This document shows, piece after piece, positions 51,471-59,254 of a DNA stretch of 64,000 nucleotides (the first letter of the stretch is position 1; each line of letters begins with the position of its first letter). The DNA comes from JALOLG01 sp963776935 (lineage in GTDB: Bacteria; Actinomycetota; Acidimicrobiia; Acidimicrobiales; Ilumatobacteraceae). The translations under genes and the position numbers were made by a program. Location of the stretch: the NCBI GenBank assembly GCA_963776935.1, contig CAVZOP010000001.1, positions 372,001-436,000 on the forward strand, in the 5' to 3' direction. The notes beneath the pieces were generated by a model. That model was not told where the DNA came from. It did not search any database and saw only the letters and a list, made by a program, of their open reading frames with translations.

Positions 51471-52277
51471 GCCGGGGGTTGGAGCTCTGGGAGTGAGTGA
51501 GAGCTGGCGGCTCTGCGCCACCAGCAGGTCGCGCGAGTCCCACATCTCGCCGTCCTCCTCGAGCAACCCGCCCTGGATGAAGCGGCTGCGGTAGACGCAC
51601 CGCAACGGGCCCGGCGACGGCACGCCGCGCACGTGCACGGTGAGCTCGAGGGTCGGCACCCACACGACCGGCAGGCTCGTGTTGAAGACCGGCGGCGGAA
51701 ACGCGTCGGCGACGAAGAGCAGGGCGACGGCGTCGATCGGTTGGGCGTCGGAGAACGCGAACCACCCGGCGATCTCGGCGAGCCCCGTCGGCTTTCCCAC
51801 CCGGAAGCCCTCGTCACCCGGCCGCAGCCGGACGGCGAGGCGGTCGAACAGCACCGGGGCGAATTCGTCGGCGGGATCACGCGGCACCACACACTCGTCG
51901 AGCGGGGGGAGTTGCGGTGGTGCGCCGGTGACCATCGTCGGTCCGTCCTCCATCTGGTGCCCGAACGTCCCCAGTACGCGCAGGACGTCGCGACCGTCCT
52001 GGCGCAACGTCGCGTTCGCCGTCGCCAGCCGCCGTCCATCGCGCACCACGTCGACGTCGACGACGCACGGACCGGCGGGCGCGGGCGCGAGGAAGTGGGC
52101 GGTGACCGTGAGCGGGGGGCGGCCGACACGCTCGGCCATCGCTCGCCCACAGATCGCCAGGAGGAACCCGCCGTTGGCGTTGCCCCCGATGTCCCAGCCG
52201 TGCGTCACGGTCGCCGCGTACGACCCGTCGCCGAGATCGCGCACGGCCGTCGCCAGGTCGAACTCGCCATTCATCAT
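51441..52277 (-). CDS. Acyl-CoA thioesterase-like protein (double hot-dog fold)
   Basis: The 278-residue protein resembles TesB-like thioesterase family proteins. It has two hot-dog halves: one opening at ATVTHGWDIGGNANGGFLLAI with the conserved Gly-Gly-Asn region, and one around EIAGWFAFSDAQPIDAVALLFVADAFPPPVF. It would hydrolyse acyl-CoA thioesters. The ATG at 52277 lies 59 bases from metG, which is divergent, and the C-terminus overlaps the convergent HAD gene. Confidence 0.82.
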   Translation of the reverse strand: MMNGEFDLATAVRDLGDGSYAATVTHGWDIGGNANGGFLLAICGRAMAERVGRPPLTVTAHFLAPAPAGPCVVDVDVVRDGRRLATANATLRQDGRDVLRVLGTFGHQMEDGPTMVTGAPPQLPPLDECVVPRDPADEFAPVLFDRLAVRLRPGDEGFRVGKPTGLAEIAGWFAFSDAQPIDAVALLFVADAFPPPVFNTSLPVVWVPTLELTVHVRGVPSPGPLRCVYRSRFIQGGLLEEDGEMWDSRDLLVAQSRQLSLTPRAPTPGLQPGDEPRP

Positions 52278-52323
52278 GGGAACGCTAAGGCCATCGCCGC
52301 AAGAGTCTGAACGTGCGGCTCGG

Positions 52324-52329
52324 TAGCGT
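52324..52329 (+). promoter_or_regulatory. -10 box TAGCGT of metG
   Basis: CTCGGTAGCGT is followed by 7 bases and GTG 52337, with no ribosome-binding site. It belongs to the GGTAGCnT group seen before 8118, 30984 and 59255. Confidence 0.55.
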
Positions 52330-52336
52330 GCCCCGC

Positions 52337-53845
52337 GTGAGCCGGTTCTATGTCACGACCCCGATCTACTACGTGAACGCCGAGCCCCACCTCGGCCACG
52401 CCTACACCACCATCGTCGGCGACACGCTGACGCGCTGGCACCGGCTGCTCGGCGACGACGTCAAGTTCCTCACCGGCACCGACGAGCACGGCCTCAAGAT
52501 CCAGCAGGCCGCGGAGGCCGCCGGAATGTCCCCGCAGGCGTTCGCCGACGGGATCGCCCCGAAGTTCGTCGAGGCGTGGCGACGCCTCGAGATCGCCAAC
52601 GACGACTTCATCCGCACGACCGAACCGCGACACAAGCGGGCCGTGGTCGAGCTGCTGCAGCGCTGCTACGACGCCGGCGACATCGAGCTCGGGCTCTACA
52701 GCGGCAAGTACTGCGTGTCGTGCGAGGAGTACTACACCGACGACGAGCTGATCGACGGCGAGCTGTGCCCGATCCACAAGCGGTCGGTCGACCACTTCGA
52801 GGAGGAGAACTACTTCTTCCGCTTGTCGCGGTTCCAGGACCGTCTTCTCGAGTGGTACGCCGCGCGACCCGGAGCGATCGTGCCGGACTTCCGCGGCAAC
52901 GAGGCGCTCGGCCTCATCCGGGGTGGGCTGCGCGACTTCTCGGTGAGCCGCACCAGCTTGAAGTGGGGCATCCCGTTGCCGTGGGATCCCAGCCATGTCG
53001 CATACGTGTGGTTCGACGCCCTGACGAACTACCTCGCCGCGGTGGGGTTCGGCGACGACAGCGTCGACTACACCGAGTGGTGGCCGGTCGACTACCACCT
53101 GATCGGCAAGGACATCATCCGCCACCACTGCGTCTACTGGCCGGCGATGCTGATGTCGGCCGGCGTCGACCTGCCGAAGGGATGGGCGGTCGGCGGCTTC
53201 CTGCTGACCGACGGCGAGAAGATGAGCAAGACCACGGGCAACGTGATGAGCCCGCTCGATCTCATCGACACCGTCGGCGTCGACGGGTTCCGGTACTACG
53301 TCCTCGCCGAGACGCCGTACGGCCAGGACGGCGACTTCACCGTCGACGGGCTGGTCGGGCGCTACAACTCCGACCTCGCCAACAACCTCGGCAACCTCGT
53401 GTCACGCGTCGCAACGGTGGTCGACAAGAAGTGCGGCGGGGTCGGTCCGGCTCCGAACCCCGGGAGCCCGCTCGCCGAGGCCGCCCGCGCTGCCATTGCC
53501 GCTACGCAGGCGGCGTGGGACGTCGTCGCGCCGAGTCGCGCGCTCGAGGCGACGTGGCAGCTCATCCGCGCCACCAACGCCCACCTCGAGGCGAACGAAC
53601 CGTGGCGGGCCGATCCCAGCCCGGCCGTCGACGCCGTGCTCGGCGACGCCCTCGAGGCGCTGCGCATCGTGACCATCCTCGCCTACCCGGCGATCCCGGC
53701 GACGGCACAGCTGGTCTGGGAGCGGATCGGGTTCGAAAGCGACGTCGGGACGCAACGGCTGCCGGCCGCGGCCGAGTGGGGGCAGTACCCGGGCGGCCTC
53801 ACGGTCACCAAGGGTCAACCGCTCTTCCCCCGTATCACGACATGA
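52337..53845 (+). CDS. metG: Methionyl-tRNA synthetase
   Basis: The 502-residue class I synthetase has PHLGHAYT (HIGH motif) near the N-terminus, a Cys zinc-knuckle region (CVSCEEYY, LCPIHK), the KMSK loop GEKMSKTTGN, and an anticodon-binding helical domain (EATWQLIRATNAHLEANEPW). It lacks the C-terminal tRNA-binding domain of longer forms, which is common in actinobacteria. GTG 52337 begins VSRFYVTTPIYYVN as in the family; the earlier ATG at 52313 would precede the promoter. It is followed by tatD with an ATGA overlap. Confidence 0.95.
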   Translation: MSRFYVTTPIYYVNAEPHLGHAYTTIVGDTLTRWHRLLGDDVKFLTGTDEHGLKIQQAAEAAGMSPQAFADGIAPKFVEAWRRLEIANDDFIRTTEPRHKRAVVELLQRCYDAGDIELGLYSGKYCVSCEEYYTDDELIDGELCPIHKRSVDHFEEENYFFRLSRFQDRLLEWYAARPGAIVPDFRGNEALGLIRGGLRDFSVSRTSLKWGIPLPWDPSHVAYVWFDALTNYLAAVGFGDDSVDYTEWWPVDYHLIGKDIIRHHCVYWPAMLMSAGVDLPKGWAVGGFLLTDGEKMSKTTGNVMSPLDLIDTVGVDGFRYYVLAETPYGQDGDFTVDGLVGRYNSDLANNLGNLVSRVATVVDKKCGGVGPAPNPGSPLAEAARAAIAATQAAWDVVAPSRALEATWQLIRATNAHLEANEPWRADPSPAVDAVLGDALEALRIVTILAYPAIPATAQLVWERIGFESDVGTQRLPAAAEWGQYPGGLTVTKGQPLFPRITT

Positions 53846-54603
53846 CGTGGGTCGACTCGCACTGCCACGTCCACGACGACCGGATCCCCGACGGGGCCGC
53901 CGGCGCGGTCGCGTCCGCCAGGGAGGCCGGTGTGACGACGATGATCACCGTCGGGTGCGACCGGGCGACGTCACACGCCGCGATCGCGACGGCCGCCGCC
54001 CACGACGGCGTGTTCGCGACGGTCGGTCTGCATCCGCACGAAGCCGCGGCCGGCGTCGATTCGATCGTCGATCTGCTCGACACGCCGGGAATCGTCGCCG
54101 TCGGGGAGGCCGGGCTCGACTACTACTACGACCACGCTCCACGCGAAGCGCAGCGTGACGCGTTCGCCGCCCAGATCCAGCTCGCGCACTCCCACGGGCT
54201 CCCCCTCGTGATCCACACCCGCGACGCGTGGGAGGACACGTTCGACATCCTGGCGGCCGAGGGCGTGCCCACCCGAACGATCTTCCACTGCTTCACGGGC
54301 GGACCCGACGAGGTTCGGCGGTGCCTCGATCTCGAAGCGTTCGTGAGCTTCTCGGGCATCGTGACGTTCAAGGGCGCCACCGACGTGCAGGCCGCTGCGA
54401 TGCTGTGCCCGTTCGATCGGCTCCTCGTCGAGACCGACAGCCCGTACCTGGCGCCGGTCCCCCACCGCGGCGCGACCAACCGCCCGGCGTGGGTCCCCCA
54501 CGTCGGACGATTCATCGCCGAGCTGCGCGGCGTGACCGCGGAGAGTGTGGAAACGTCCAGCACCGCCGCCGCCGGCCTTGCGTTCCCGTTGATCGATTCC
54601 TAG
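53842..54603 (+). CDS. tatD: TatD family deoxyribonuclease
   Basis: The 253-residue TIM-barrel metal-dependent hydrolase has DSHCHVHDDR (metal-binding H-x-H), VGEAGLDYYYDHAPREAQ, IHTRDAWEDT, FHCFTGG and LVETDSPYLAPVPHRG, all family signatures. TatD enzymes act as 3'-5' exonucleases in DNA repair. It overlaps metG by ATGA, the order kept in many actinobacteria. Confidence 0.95.
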   Translation: MTWVDSHCHVHDDRIPDGAAGAVASAREAGVTTMITVGCDRATSHAAIATAAAHDGVFATVGLHPHEAAAGVDSIVDLLDTPGIVAVGEAGLDYYYDHAPREAQRDAFAAQIQLAHSHGLPLVIHTRDAWEDTFDILAAEGVPTRTIFHCFTGGPDEVRRCLDLEAFVSFSGIVTFKGATDVQAAAMLCPFDRLLVETDSPYLAPVPHRGATNRPAWVPHVGRFIAELRGVTAESVETSSTAAAGLAFPLIDS

Positions 54604-54660
54604 CCTGGATAGCCCACCGCGCTCCGGCCACTCCCGGTTCGGGCGCGTGCGGGCGGAACC

Positions 54661-55188
54661 GTGTTCAAATTCGATCTGACCGACCAGCGGCGACTGGCGG
54701 TGGCAGCCGCCATCACCGTGATCGCGCTCCCGTCGCTGTGGCTGATGAGCCGCAGCGAGGAGGCAGGCGCGCCAAACGTCGCCACGGCAGGTGTGGCGAT
54801 CGCCCCCGAGTCGGGATCGCCCACCACCGCCCGCCCCGGCGCCGTCGACCCGATGGGCTCGCCCGGCGCCGCCTATCTCGACGGGCCGCCGGCTGGCACG
54901 TCGCCCGGCGTCATCGAGATCGCCGTCCCGAGCGATGATCCGGGGACGTCGGTCACGGGCACCGCTTCGTATCGCAGCACGCTGCAATCCGTCTCGGTGT
55001 GCCAGGTCAAGGATGCGCCGTTCGGTTCCAAGGTGACGGTGACCAACCTCGACAACAGCCGCTCGATGACCTGCACCGCCTCGGTGTCACCGGCGGGCAT
55101 CCTCGACTCGGTCGTCGTCCACGTCGACGCGTTCTTGTCGATCGCCGACCTCGCCGACGCCCCGGTGCCGGTCGAGATCAGCTGGTGA
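54661..55188 (+). CDS. Membrane-anchored double-psi beta-barrel (RlpA/3D-like) protein in the rpfB position
   Basis: The 175-residue protein has one N-terminal membrane helix (LAVAAAITVIALPSLWLM), a Pro/Gly/Ala linker of about 60 residues, and a C-terminal domain with APFGSKVTVTNLDNSRSMTCTASV. This is the strand pattern of RlpA/3D double-psi barrels, which carry Asn/Asp in VTNLDNGRS-like loops. It lies between tatD and rsmA, where Mycobacterium has the resuscitation factor gene rpfB, so a cell-wall role is plausible, although there is no lysozyme-like or G5 domain. GTG 54661; stop overlaps rsmA by 4 bases. Confidence 0.7.
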   Translation: MFKFDLTDQRRLAVAAAITVIALPSLWLMSRSEEAGAPNVATAGVAIAPESGSPTTARPGAVDPMGSPGAAYLDGPPAGTSPGVIEIAVPSDDPGTSVTGTASYRSTLQSVSVCQVKDAPFGSKVTVTNLDNSRSMTCTASVSPAGILDSVVVHVDAFLSIADLADAPVPVEISW

Positions 55189-55994
55189 CGCATTCGCGTC
55201 AGGCGATCCGCGCCCTGCTCGACGGCATCGGCGCGGCGCCGCGGCGCGGCCTCGGCCAGAACTTCGTCGCCGATCCCAACACCGTGCGCCGGATCGCCCG
55301 CCTCGCCGGCGTGGGGCCAGGCGATCGCGTCGTCGAGATCGGCGCCGGCCTGGGGTCACTGACCCTGGCGTTGGCCGAGACCGGTGCCGACGTCACCGCC
55401 GTCGAGGTCGATCCACGCATCGCCGATGCGCTCCGTGGTGTCCTCGCCGACACCGCGGTGACCGTCATCGAGGCCGACGCGATGGCGATCGACTGGTCGA
55501 CCGTGCTCGGGGACCACGAGCACTGGATGCTCGTCGCCAACCTTCCCTACAACATCGCCACGCCGCTGGTGTGCGACCTGCTCGACACCGTGCCCGCCGT
55601 CGAGCGGATGCTCGTGATGGTGCAGCGCGAGGTCGGCGAGCGGTTCGTCGCCGATCCGGGCTCGAAGCAGTACGGAGCCGTGAGCGTCAAGATCGCCTAC
55701 TGGGCGACGGCCAGGCTGGTCGGCATCGTGCCGGCCTCGGTCTTCGTCCCGCGGCCCAACGTCGAATCGGCGCTCGTCGAGATCGTGCGACACCGGCCGC
55801 CCGCGACGGACCCCGACGCACTGTTCGCACTCGTGCGCACGGCGTTCGGTCAGCGCCGCAAGATGCTGCGGCGATCGCTCGCCGAGCGCGTGTCACCCGA
55901 ACAGTTCGCCGCCGCGGCGATCGCGCCCGAGGCGCGACCTGAAGAACTCGACATCGGCGCCTGGTGCCGTCTCACCGAGGCGGTGTCGAGTTGA
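55185..55994 (+). CDS. rsmA: 16S rRNA (adenine1518-N6/adenine1519-N6)-dimethyltransferase
   Basis: The 269-residue KsgA/Dim1 methyltransferase has GLGQNFVADPNTVRRIA, VVEIGAGLGSLTLALAE (SAM loop), the catalytic NLPYNIATPLV and the C-terminal FGQRRKMLRRSL. It dimethylates two adenosines near the 3' end of 16S rRNA. It overlaps the preceding gene (GTGA) and is followed by ispE with a TTGA overlap, a conserved actinobacterial pair. Confidence 0.95.
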   Translation: MTHSRQAIRALLDGIGAAPRRGLGQNFVADPNTVRRIARLAGVGPGDRVVEIGAGLGSLTLALAETGADVTAVEVDPRIADALRGVLADTAVTVIEADAMAIDWSTVLGDHEHWMLVANLPYNIATPLVCDLLDTVPAVERMLVMVQREVGERFVADPGSKQYGAVSVKIAYWATARLVGIVPASVFVPRPNVESALVEIVRHRPPATDPDALFALVRTAFGQRRKMLRRSLAERVSPEQFAAAAIAPEARPEELDIGAWCRLTEAVSS

Positions 55995-56744
55995 CGATCG
56001 AACTCGTCGCTCCGGCGAAGCTCACCCTCAGCTTGCGCATCACCGGCCGCCGCGACGACGGCTACCACCTCATCGACGCCGAGATGGTGAGCCTCGATCT
56101 ACACGACACGGTGGTCATCGACCCGCAACGGGTCGGCCTGACGGTCGGCGGCCCGTGGGCGACCGGTGTGCCCGTCGATGCGTCGAACCTCGTCGCACGC
56201 GCGCTGGCGCTCGTCGACCGTCGGGCGCACGTCGCGATCGAAAAGCGGATCCCGCCCGGCGGTGGCCTCGGCGGAGGATCGTCCGACGCCGCGGCGGTGC
56301 TCCGCTGGGCCGGCGTCACCGATCCGGCGGTCGCGGCCGGCATCGGCGCCGACGTCGCGTTCTGTCTCGTCGGCGGCCGTGCCCGGGTGCGCGGGATCGG
56401 TGACATCGTCGAACCGCTCCCGTACGTCGAACACGACGTCACGCTCGTCGTGCCACCGCTCGCCGTCAGCACCCCGGCCGCGTACCGGGCGTGGGACGAT
56501 CTCGGCGGGCCGACCGCGTCAGGTCCGAACGACCTCGAGCCGGCGGCGATCGCGGTAGCAGCCCGAGCTGGCGCGATGGCGCGACCGGATCGGCGACCTC
56601 AGCGGTTCGCAACCGGTCCTCGCCGGGAGCGGCGCGACGTGGTTCATTCACGGCGAGCACAGCAACGCCCTCGCCGTGCTGAGCGACGAGGGCGCAATGG
56701 TGGTGACCGCACGCACGGTGCCGGCCACCGGAATCCCGGCGTGA
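55991..56744 (+). CDS. ispE: 4-diphosphocytidyl-2-C-methyl-D-erythritol kinase, one-base frameshift near 56555
   Basis: The GHMP kinase of the MEP isoprenoid pathway. It starts ELVAPAKLTLSLRITGRRDDGYH (family: A-P-A-K-x-N-L, with Thr where Asn is usual) and carries the ATP loop PPGGGLGGGSSDAAAVL. The sequence runs in one frame to GPNDLEPAAIAV, then moves to the next frame, QPELARWRDRIGDLS, ending VLAGSGATWFIHG and the stop at 56742-56744. Length is 3n+1. As this enzyme is essential where no mevalonate route exists, a base-call insertion is the likely cause. The reconstructed length of about 250 residues is short for the family. Confidence 0.88.
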
Positions 56745-56837
56745 CTACTTGCGGCGCTGATGGCGCGTGCGACGGAGCATCTTCTTGTGCTTCTTCTTCC
56801 GCATGCGCTTGCGACGCTTCTTGACGAGCGAACCCAT
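56745..56837 (-). CDS. 30-residue bS22/AURKAIP1-COX24-domain-type ribosomal protein
   Basis: A complete 31-codon frame encodes MGSLVKKRRKRMRKKKHKKM followed by LRRTRHQRRK. It matches the small actinobacterial ribosomal protein bS22-type sequence (M-G-S-V-I-K-K-R-R-K-R-M-x-K-K-K), which binds the 30S subunit. The ATG at 56837 is preceded by a TAACGT box at a 10-base spacing, consistent with a leaderless transcript. It converges with ispE with no gap between stops. It is too short for most gene finders. Confidence 0.85.
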   Translation of the reverse strand: MGSLVKKRRKRMRKKKHKKMLRRTRHQRRK

Positions 56838-56847
56838 AAGGCTGGAC

Positions 56848-56853
56848 ACGTTA
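56848..56853 (-). promoter_or_regulatory. -10 box TAACGT of the bS22-like gene
   Basis: On the minus strand CCGGTAACGT is followed by 10 bases and the ATG at 56837. Confidence 0.45.
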
Positions 56854-56934
56854 CCGGCCGGCCGCTGGTTCTGGAACGCCCGCCGCGAAACACTTCGGCG
56901 CTACCGTGGACTGGCACCAGGTCGAGAACCACCG

Positions 56935-57008
56935 TCCGGGGTCGTTCAATGGTAGGACAGCGGGTTTTGGTCCCGTTTATAGGGGTTCGAATCCTCTCCC
57001 CGGAGCCA
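56935..57008 (+). tRNA. tRNA-Gln (anticodon UUG)
   Basis: The acceptor TCCGGGG (56935-56941) pairs with CCCCGGA (56998-57004), followed by discriminator G at 57005 and an encoded CCA at 57006-57008. The anticodon loop TTTTGGT carries UUG. The T loop is TTCGAAT. It lies directly upstream of glmU, as in other actinobacteria. Unlike the tRNA-Leu at 465-564, it encodes CCA. Confidence 0.95.
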
Positions 57009-57069
57009 TGAGTCGTCATCCCGTACCACGTCGCCAAACCCTTCGTCGGCCCTATCGTCGGAGGTCAGC

Positions 57070-58158
57070 ATGACAATCTCCGCCATCATCCTCGCCGCCG
57101 GTGAGGGCACCCGCATGCGGTCCAGCCGGCCCAAGCCATTGCACCGCATCTGCGGTCGCCCGATGGTCGTCCACGTCGTCTACGCCCTGGAGAAGCTGCA
57201 TCCGGCGCGCACCGCGGTGGTCGTCGGTCACGGCGCCGAGCTCGTCACCAAGAAGGTGCTCGAGCTGGCACCACCGTGGTCGAACATCGTCTTCGTCGAG
57301 CAACCCGAGCAACGTGGCACCGGCGACGCGGCCGCGATCGGGATGAGCGCCCTCTCGGGCGACGACTACGACGACTCGATCGTGGTCGTGCTGCCGGGCG
57401 ACACCCCGCTGCTGCGGCCCGAGACGCTCGACGAGCTGGTGGCAACACACGTCGCCAACGGCAACGCGGCGACACTGCTCACCAGCGTGATGGACGACCC
57501 GACCGGCTACGGCCGTGTGATCCGGGCGTCCGACGGTCGCGTGCTGCGCATCATCGAGCAACGCGACGCAACGCCCGACGAGCTCGACGTCCACGAGGTG
57601 TGCACAAGCATCTACGCGTTCCGGCGCGACCTCGTCGGACCCGCGTTGCGGAACCTCACGACCGACAACTCGCAGCACGAGTTCTACCTGACCGACGTGA
57701 TCGGCGGGCTCGCCGTGATGGGCCACCGGATCGGCTGCGTGCAGGCGCCCGCCGGCGAGACCCAGGGTGTCAACGACCGCTGGCAGCTGGCGCTCGCCGA
57801 ACGTGAGCTGCGGGCCCGTACCAACCGCCGCTGGCTGCTGAACGGCGTCACGATGCTCGACCCGCGCCAGACGTTCATCGACGTCACCGTGCGCCTCGGC
57901 CGCGACGTGACGATCTATCCCGGCTCCATCCTGCAGGGCCAGACGGTCGTCGGCGAGGGATGCGAGATCGGGCCCGACACCCGCCTCGACGACTGCGCCA
58001 TCGGTGCGGGGAGCCGTGTCGAGCACACCGTCGGACGCGACGCCGAGGTCGGCGAGGGGGCGACGGTCGGCCCGTACGCCTACCTCGGGCCGGGATCGTC
58101 CGTTGCAGGGGGAGTCACGACCGGAGCGTTCTACACTGCGAGTACCGAAGAAGCGTGA
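57070..58158 (+). CDS. glmU: GlmU-like UDP-N-acetylglucosamine pyrophosphorylase, lacking the terminal acetyltransferase part
   Basis: The 362-residue protein has the N-terminal uridyltransferase domain: ILAAGEGTRMRSSRPKPLH, QPEQRGTGDAA, VVLPGDTPLL, the conserved GYGRVIR and EFYLTDVIG. A left-handed beta-helix follows (VTIYPGSILQGQTVVGEGCEIGPD and GEGATVGPYAYLGPGSS). Full-length GlmU is about 450-480 residues; here the stop falls where the acetyl-CoA-binding coils and the catalytic His/Lys/Arg should be, and prs begins 26 bases later, so no remainder is hidden downstream. Uridyltransferase activity should be kept, and acetylation of glucosamine-1-phosphate probably not. Confidence 0.88.
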   Translation: MTISAIILAAGEGTRMRSSRPKPLHRICGRPMVVHVVYALEKLHPARTAVVVGHGAELVTKKVLELAPPWSNIVFVEQPEQRGTGDAAAIGMSALSGDDYDDSIVVVLPGDTPLLRPETLDELVATHVANGNAATLLTSVMDDPTGYGRVIRASDGRVLRIIEQRDATPDELDVHEVCTSIYAFRRDLVGPALRNLTTDNSQHEFYLTDVIGGLAVMGHRIGCVQAPAGETQGVNDRWQLALAERELRARTNRRWLLNGVTMLDPRQTFIDVTVRLGRDVTIYPGSILQGQTVVGEGCEIGPDTRLDDCAIGAGSRVEHTVGRDAEVGEGATVGPYAYLGPGSSVAGGVTTGAFYTASTEEA

Positions 58159-58183
58159 CACAGGCCGTGGGGAGAGGCAGCCG

Positions 58184-59176
58184 ATGGAGAAGGTGACCAC
58201 CAAGCGCCTCGCGCTCTACTCGGGTCGCACCCATCCCGAGCTGGCCGAGGAAGTGGCCACCCACCTCGGGATCGAGCTCGGTCATCCGAACATCGTCGAG
58301 TTCGCCAACGGCGAGATGCGGCCGCGATTCGGCGAGAGCGTGCGCGGCACCGACGTGTTCGTGATCCAGAGCCACTACGGCGTCGACGGTCACTCGATCA
58401 ACGACTCGATCATGGAGCAGCTGATCATGATCGACGCCGCGTCTCGGGCGTCGGCGAAGCGGATCACTGCCGTGTGCCCGTTCTATGGGTACGCCCGCCA
58501 GGACCGCAAGGCCGAAGGCCGCGAGCCGATCACCGCCCGCCTCGTCGCCGACATGTTCAAGGCCGCCGGTGCCAAGCGGATGATCTCGATCGACCTGCAC
58601 TCCGGCCAGATCCAGGGGTTCTTCGACGGACCGGTCGACCACCTCACGGCGATGCCGGTGCTCGAGAAGTACATCCGCGAGCAGGCGCCGAACCAGCCGG
58701 TCATCGTCTCGCCCGACTCGGGGCGCATCAAGGTCGCCGAGCGCCTCGCCCAGCACCTCGGCGACTGCGGCGCCGACCTGGCGTTCATCTACAAGCGTCG
58801 GCCGAAGGGCACTGCCAACATCGCCGAGGCGAAAGAGGTCATCGGCGATGTCGAGGGTCGGTTGTGCATCCTCACCGACGACATGATCGACACCGGTGGC
58901 ACCATCGTGTCCGCCGCCGAGATCCTGCTCGCCCGCGGCGCCACCGAGGTCTGGGCGATGGCCACCCACGGCGTGCTGTCGGGCGGCGCCATCGATCGCC
59001 TCAAGAACTCGGCGGTGTCGCGCATCGTGCTCACCAACACGCTGCCGCTGCCGCCCGAGAAGCAGATCCCCCAGATCGAGGTGCTCTCGGTCGCCGAGAT
59101 CCTGGCCGAAGCGTTGTCGGCGGTCTTCGACGACACCAGCGTGAGCGAGATCTTCCACGGCGAAAATCTCGCTTGA
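58184..59176 (+). CDS. prs: Ribose-phosphate pyrophosphokinase (PRPP synthetase)
   Basis: The 330-residue enzyme makes PRPP from ribose-5-phosphate and ATP for nucleotide, His and Trp synthesis. Motifs: FANGEMRPRFGESVRGTDVFVIQS, YGYARQDRKAEGREPITARLVADM, MISIDLHSGQIQGFFDGPVD, and the PRPP loop CILTDDMIDTGGTIV. The start at ATG 58184 has GGGGAGAGG upstream. It lies between glmU and rplY as in mycobacteria. Confidence 0.95.
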   Translation: MEKVTTKRLALYSGRTHPELAEEVATHLGIELGHPNIVEFANGEMRPRFGESVRGTDVFVIQSHYGVDGHSINDSIMEQLIMIDAASRASAKRITAVCPFYGYARQDRKAEGREPITARLVADMFKAAGAKRMISIDLHSGQIQGFFDGPVDHLTAMPVLEKYIREQAPNQPVIVSPDSGRIKVAERLAQHLGDCGADLAFIYKRRPKGTANIAEAKEVIGDVEGRLCILTDDMIDTGGTIVSAAEILLARGATEVWAMATHGVLSGGAIDRLKNSAVSRIVLTNTLPLPPEKQIPQIEVLSVAEILAEALSAVFDDTSVSEIFHGENLA

Positions 59177-59198
59177 TGTGATGGCCCAGTCGCGCCGG

Positions 59199-59204
59199 TA
59201 GCAT
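59199..59204 (+). promoter_or_regulatory. -10 box TAGCAT upstream of rplY
   Basis: GCCGGTAGCAT lies 50 bases before the ATG at 59255, so it would give a short leader rather than a leaderless transcript. No clear -35 element is visible. Confidence 0.35.
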
Positions 59205-59254
59205 TTCGCGGCGCTGTCGCGCTCGTTCCATCTGACTCTCGAGGCCCGATCACC

